Translations under genes and position numbers: made by a program
Shown here: positions 62,556-64,000 of the stretch, piece after piece
Layout: every line of letters starts with the position of its first letter
Position numbering within the stretch: position 1 is the first letter of the stretch
Assembly (NCBI GenBank): GCA_051293835.1
Contig: JBPKMA010000002.1
Span: 1 to 64,000, forward strand
Length of the DNA: 64,000 nucleotides
Source: DATLZU01 sp051293835
GTDB lineage: Bacteria; Nitrospirota; Nitrospiria; Nitrospirales; Nitrospiraceae
Reading direction: 5' to 3'
The notes under the pieces: generated by a model
What the model was told of the DNA's origin: nothing
The model's input: only the letters and a program-made list of their open reading frames with translations
Database searches by the model: none

Positions 62556-64000
62556 CTAATGCGCCACTATCTCTTTCTCGCGAAGCGCCTGTTCCTTGGC
62601 AGCAACCGCCTTCCGTTCAGCCAGCACCCGCTTGTAGTCGATCGGCATAACCTTCACGAACTTTGGCAGCATCGCTTCCCAGGTGTCGAGCACCAGCTTG
62701 GCCTTGCGGCTCCCCGTGTACTGGAAGTGCGCTTCGATCATGCCGCGCAACAACTGCTTGTCCTCGGCGGCGACGACCGGCTCCAGCTCCACCATGCCCA
62801 TATTGCAGCGAGACTCGAACTTACCGTCCTCGTTCAATACAAAGGCGATGCCGCCAGACATCCCGGCCGCGAAATTGCGCCCGGTCTTCCCTAGGACCAC
62901 GACCACCCCGCCAGTCATGTATTCGCACCCGTGATCGCCGGTCCCTTCAATCACCGCCCGGACCCCACTGTTTCTGACAGCAAAGCGCTCGCCCGCAGTC
63001 CCATAGAAGTAGCATTCGCCCTGGGTGGCGCCATAGAGCGAAGTGTTGCCGATCAGGATCGTCTCCTCCGGCACATAGGTGCACCCTCTGGGCGGGTACA
63101 CGATGATCTTGCCGCCGGATAGTCCCTTGCCCAAATAGTCGTTGGACTCGCCCTCCAAGATCAACGTAATGCCGCGGGAGAGGAACGCGCCGAAGGACTG
63201 CCCCGCCGAGCCCGTGAACTTGATCGTGATCGTATCGGGCGGCAGTCCCTCCAACCCGTACTTCTTGGCGATCCGGCCGGACAGCATGGTGCCAGTCGTC
63301 CGGTTGACGTTCCGAATCGGCAGATCGAGCGTGACTTTCTCGCCTCGCTCGATCGCCGGCGCGCACAGCTCGATCAACTGCTTATCCAGCACATGCTCGA
63401 GGCCGTGATCCTGCTTCTGGACACAGTATCGGGCGACTTCCGGCCCTACCTCAGGCATCGTGAGCAGTGGCGTCAGATCTAGCCCCTTGGCTTTCCAGTG
63501 ATCGACTGCTTTCTGCGCTTTGAGCTTGTCGACGCGGCCGATCATTTCGTCCATCTTGCGGAAGCCCAACTTGGCCATGAGCTGTCGCACTTCCTCGGCC
63601 ACAAAGAAGAAGTAGTTGATCACGTGTTCCGGCTGGCCCGTGAATTTCTTGCGGAGCACCGGGTCCTGCGTCGCAATCCCGACCGGACAGGTGTTCAGGT
63701 GGCACTTGCGCATCATGATGCAGCCTTCCACGATTAAGGGCGCCGTCGAAAAGCCGAACTCCTCCGCGCCCAGCAGAGCCGCGATCACGACATCCCGCCC
63801 GGTCTTCAACTGGCCGTCGGTTTCGATCCGGATCCGTCCGCGCAGATCGTTAAGCACCAACGTTTGATGCGTCTCGGCCAGTCCCAGTTCCCACGGGATA
63901 CCGGCATATTTAATGGAAGAGAGCGGCGAAGCACCCGTTCCGCCGGAATCGCCGCTGATCAGCACCTTGTCGGCATGGGCTTTAGCCACCCCGGCCGCAA
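62556..64000 (-). CDS. gltB: Glutamate synthase large subunit, C-terminal part
   Basis: The visible 481 residues are the synthase and C-terminal domains of GltB, which carries out ammonia transfer on FMN. They contain ISGDSGGTGASPLSSIKYAG, the [3Fe-4S] cluster cysteines in CIMMRKCHLNTCPVGIATQ (about residue 93 of the visible part), and the GxGxG beta-helix repeats (GVVVVLGKTGRNFAAGMSGG). The frame is open up to base 64,000, so the gene continues beyond the window; the ATG at 63,989 is internal. Confidence 0.93.
   Translation of the reverse strand, partial: AAGVAKAHADKVLISGDSGGTGASPLSSIKYAGIPWELGLAETHQTLVLNDLRGRIRIETDGQLKTGRDVVIAALLGAEEFGFSTAPLIVEGCIMMRKCHLNTCPVGIATQDPVLRKKFTGQPEHVINYFFFVAEEVRQLMAKLGFRKMDEMIGRVDKLKAQKAVDHWKAKGLDLTPLLTMPEVGPEVARYCVQKQDHGLEHVLDKQLIELCAPAIERGEKVTLDLPIRNVNRTTGTMLSGRIAKKYGLEGLPPDTITIKFTGSAGQSFGAFLSRGITLILEGESNDYLGKGLSGGKIIVYPPRGCTYVPEETILIGNTSLYGATQGECYFYGTAGERFAVRNSGVRAVIEGTGDHGCEYMTGGVVVVLGKTGRNFAAGMSGGIAFVLNEDGKFESRCNMGMVELEPVVAAEDKQLLRGMIEAHFQYTGSRKAKLVLDTWEAMLPKFVKVMPIDYKRVLAERKAVAAKEQALREKEIVAH

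Noticed and set aside
1..64000. CRISPR arrays, rRNA genes, integron or prophage genes
   Set aside because: I looked for regular direct repeats, rRNA landmarks and phage structural genes and saw none; the only mobile sequence recognised is the IS3 remnant.

Overview
The window looks like chromosomal DNA of a nitrite-oxidising Nitrospira-type bacterium (phylum Nitrospirota). The main evidence is the C-terminal part of a nitrite oxidoreductase alpha subunit (NxrA) at the left edge. A molybdenum-cofactor, Tat and multihaem cytochrome block and many exported lipoproteins fit this. The assignment is by recognition of protein sequence only. No search was run.

Layout. Bases 1-9,540 are a decay-rich stretch. 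It holds a 5'-truncated, frameshifted nxrA remnant joined to a broken sensor kinase/response regulator, a KimA-like potassium transporter with a candidate leaderless start, an exported Ig-like protein, a broken O-methyltransferase, an intact HExxH-motif protein, a broken lipoprotein and an HMA-like small protein. Bases 9,541-15,245 carry rqcH, an exported Lon-type protease domain, a PilZ protein and an ABC-2 exporter. Bases 15,356-21,687 are a maturation/export block on the minus strand: htrA, tatC, an Nbp35-like Mrp ATPase, moeA, mobB and a hexahaem cytochrome. Bases 22,002-29,161 carry a lipoprotein, a GT2 glycosyltransferase, a large membrane protein, a NodU-type carbamoyltransferase and a caspase-fold lipoprotein that has lost both catalytic residues.

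Bases 30,170-44,034 are one long minus-strand array: a promoter, tRNA-Val, tRNA-Asp, then tolQ-tolR-tolA-tolB-pal, two tandem CpoB-type proteins, mutL, miaA, mtnP, a PfkB kinase, a TPR lipoprotein and a RodZ-like protein. It combines envelope constriction, DNA repair, tRNA modification and purine salvage. Bases 44,101-49,390 hold xerD, divergent promoters and a plus-strand run (LpoA-like protein, M50 protease, trpS, PEGA lipoprotein), the last three joined by 4-bp start/stop overlaps. Bases 49,633-57,437 hold an exported bifunctional-nuclease-domain protein, an MBL hydrolase, a coiled-coil protein coupled to an FGE-like protein, yacG (short), an anion permease, membrane proteins and a DUF72 protein.

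Bases 57,438-60,893 have no intact gene. I read there a decayed AAA/ABC-type ATPase cut by an IS3-family element, plus a decayed partner gene starting at a GTGA overlap. This resembles a dead two-gene defence-type module. The window ends with gltD and the 3' part of gltB (NADPH glutamate synthase), both on the minus strand.
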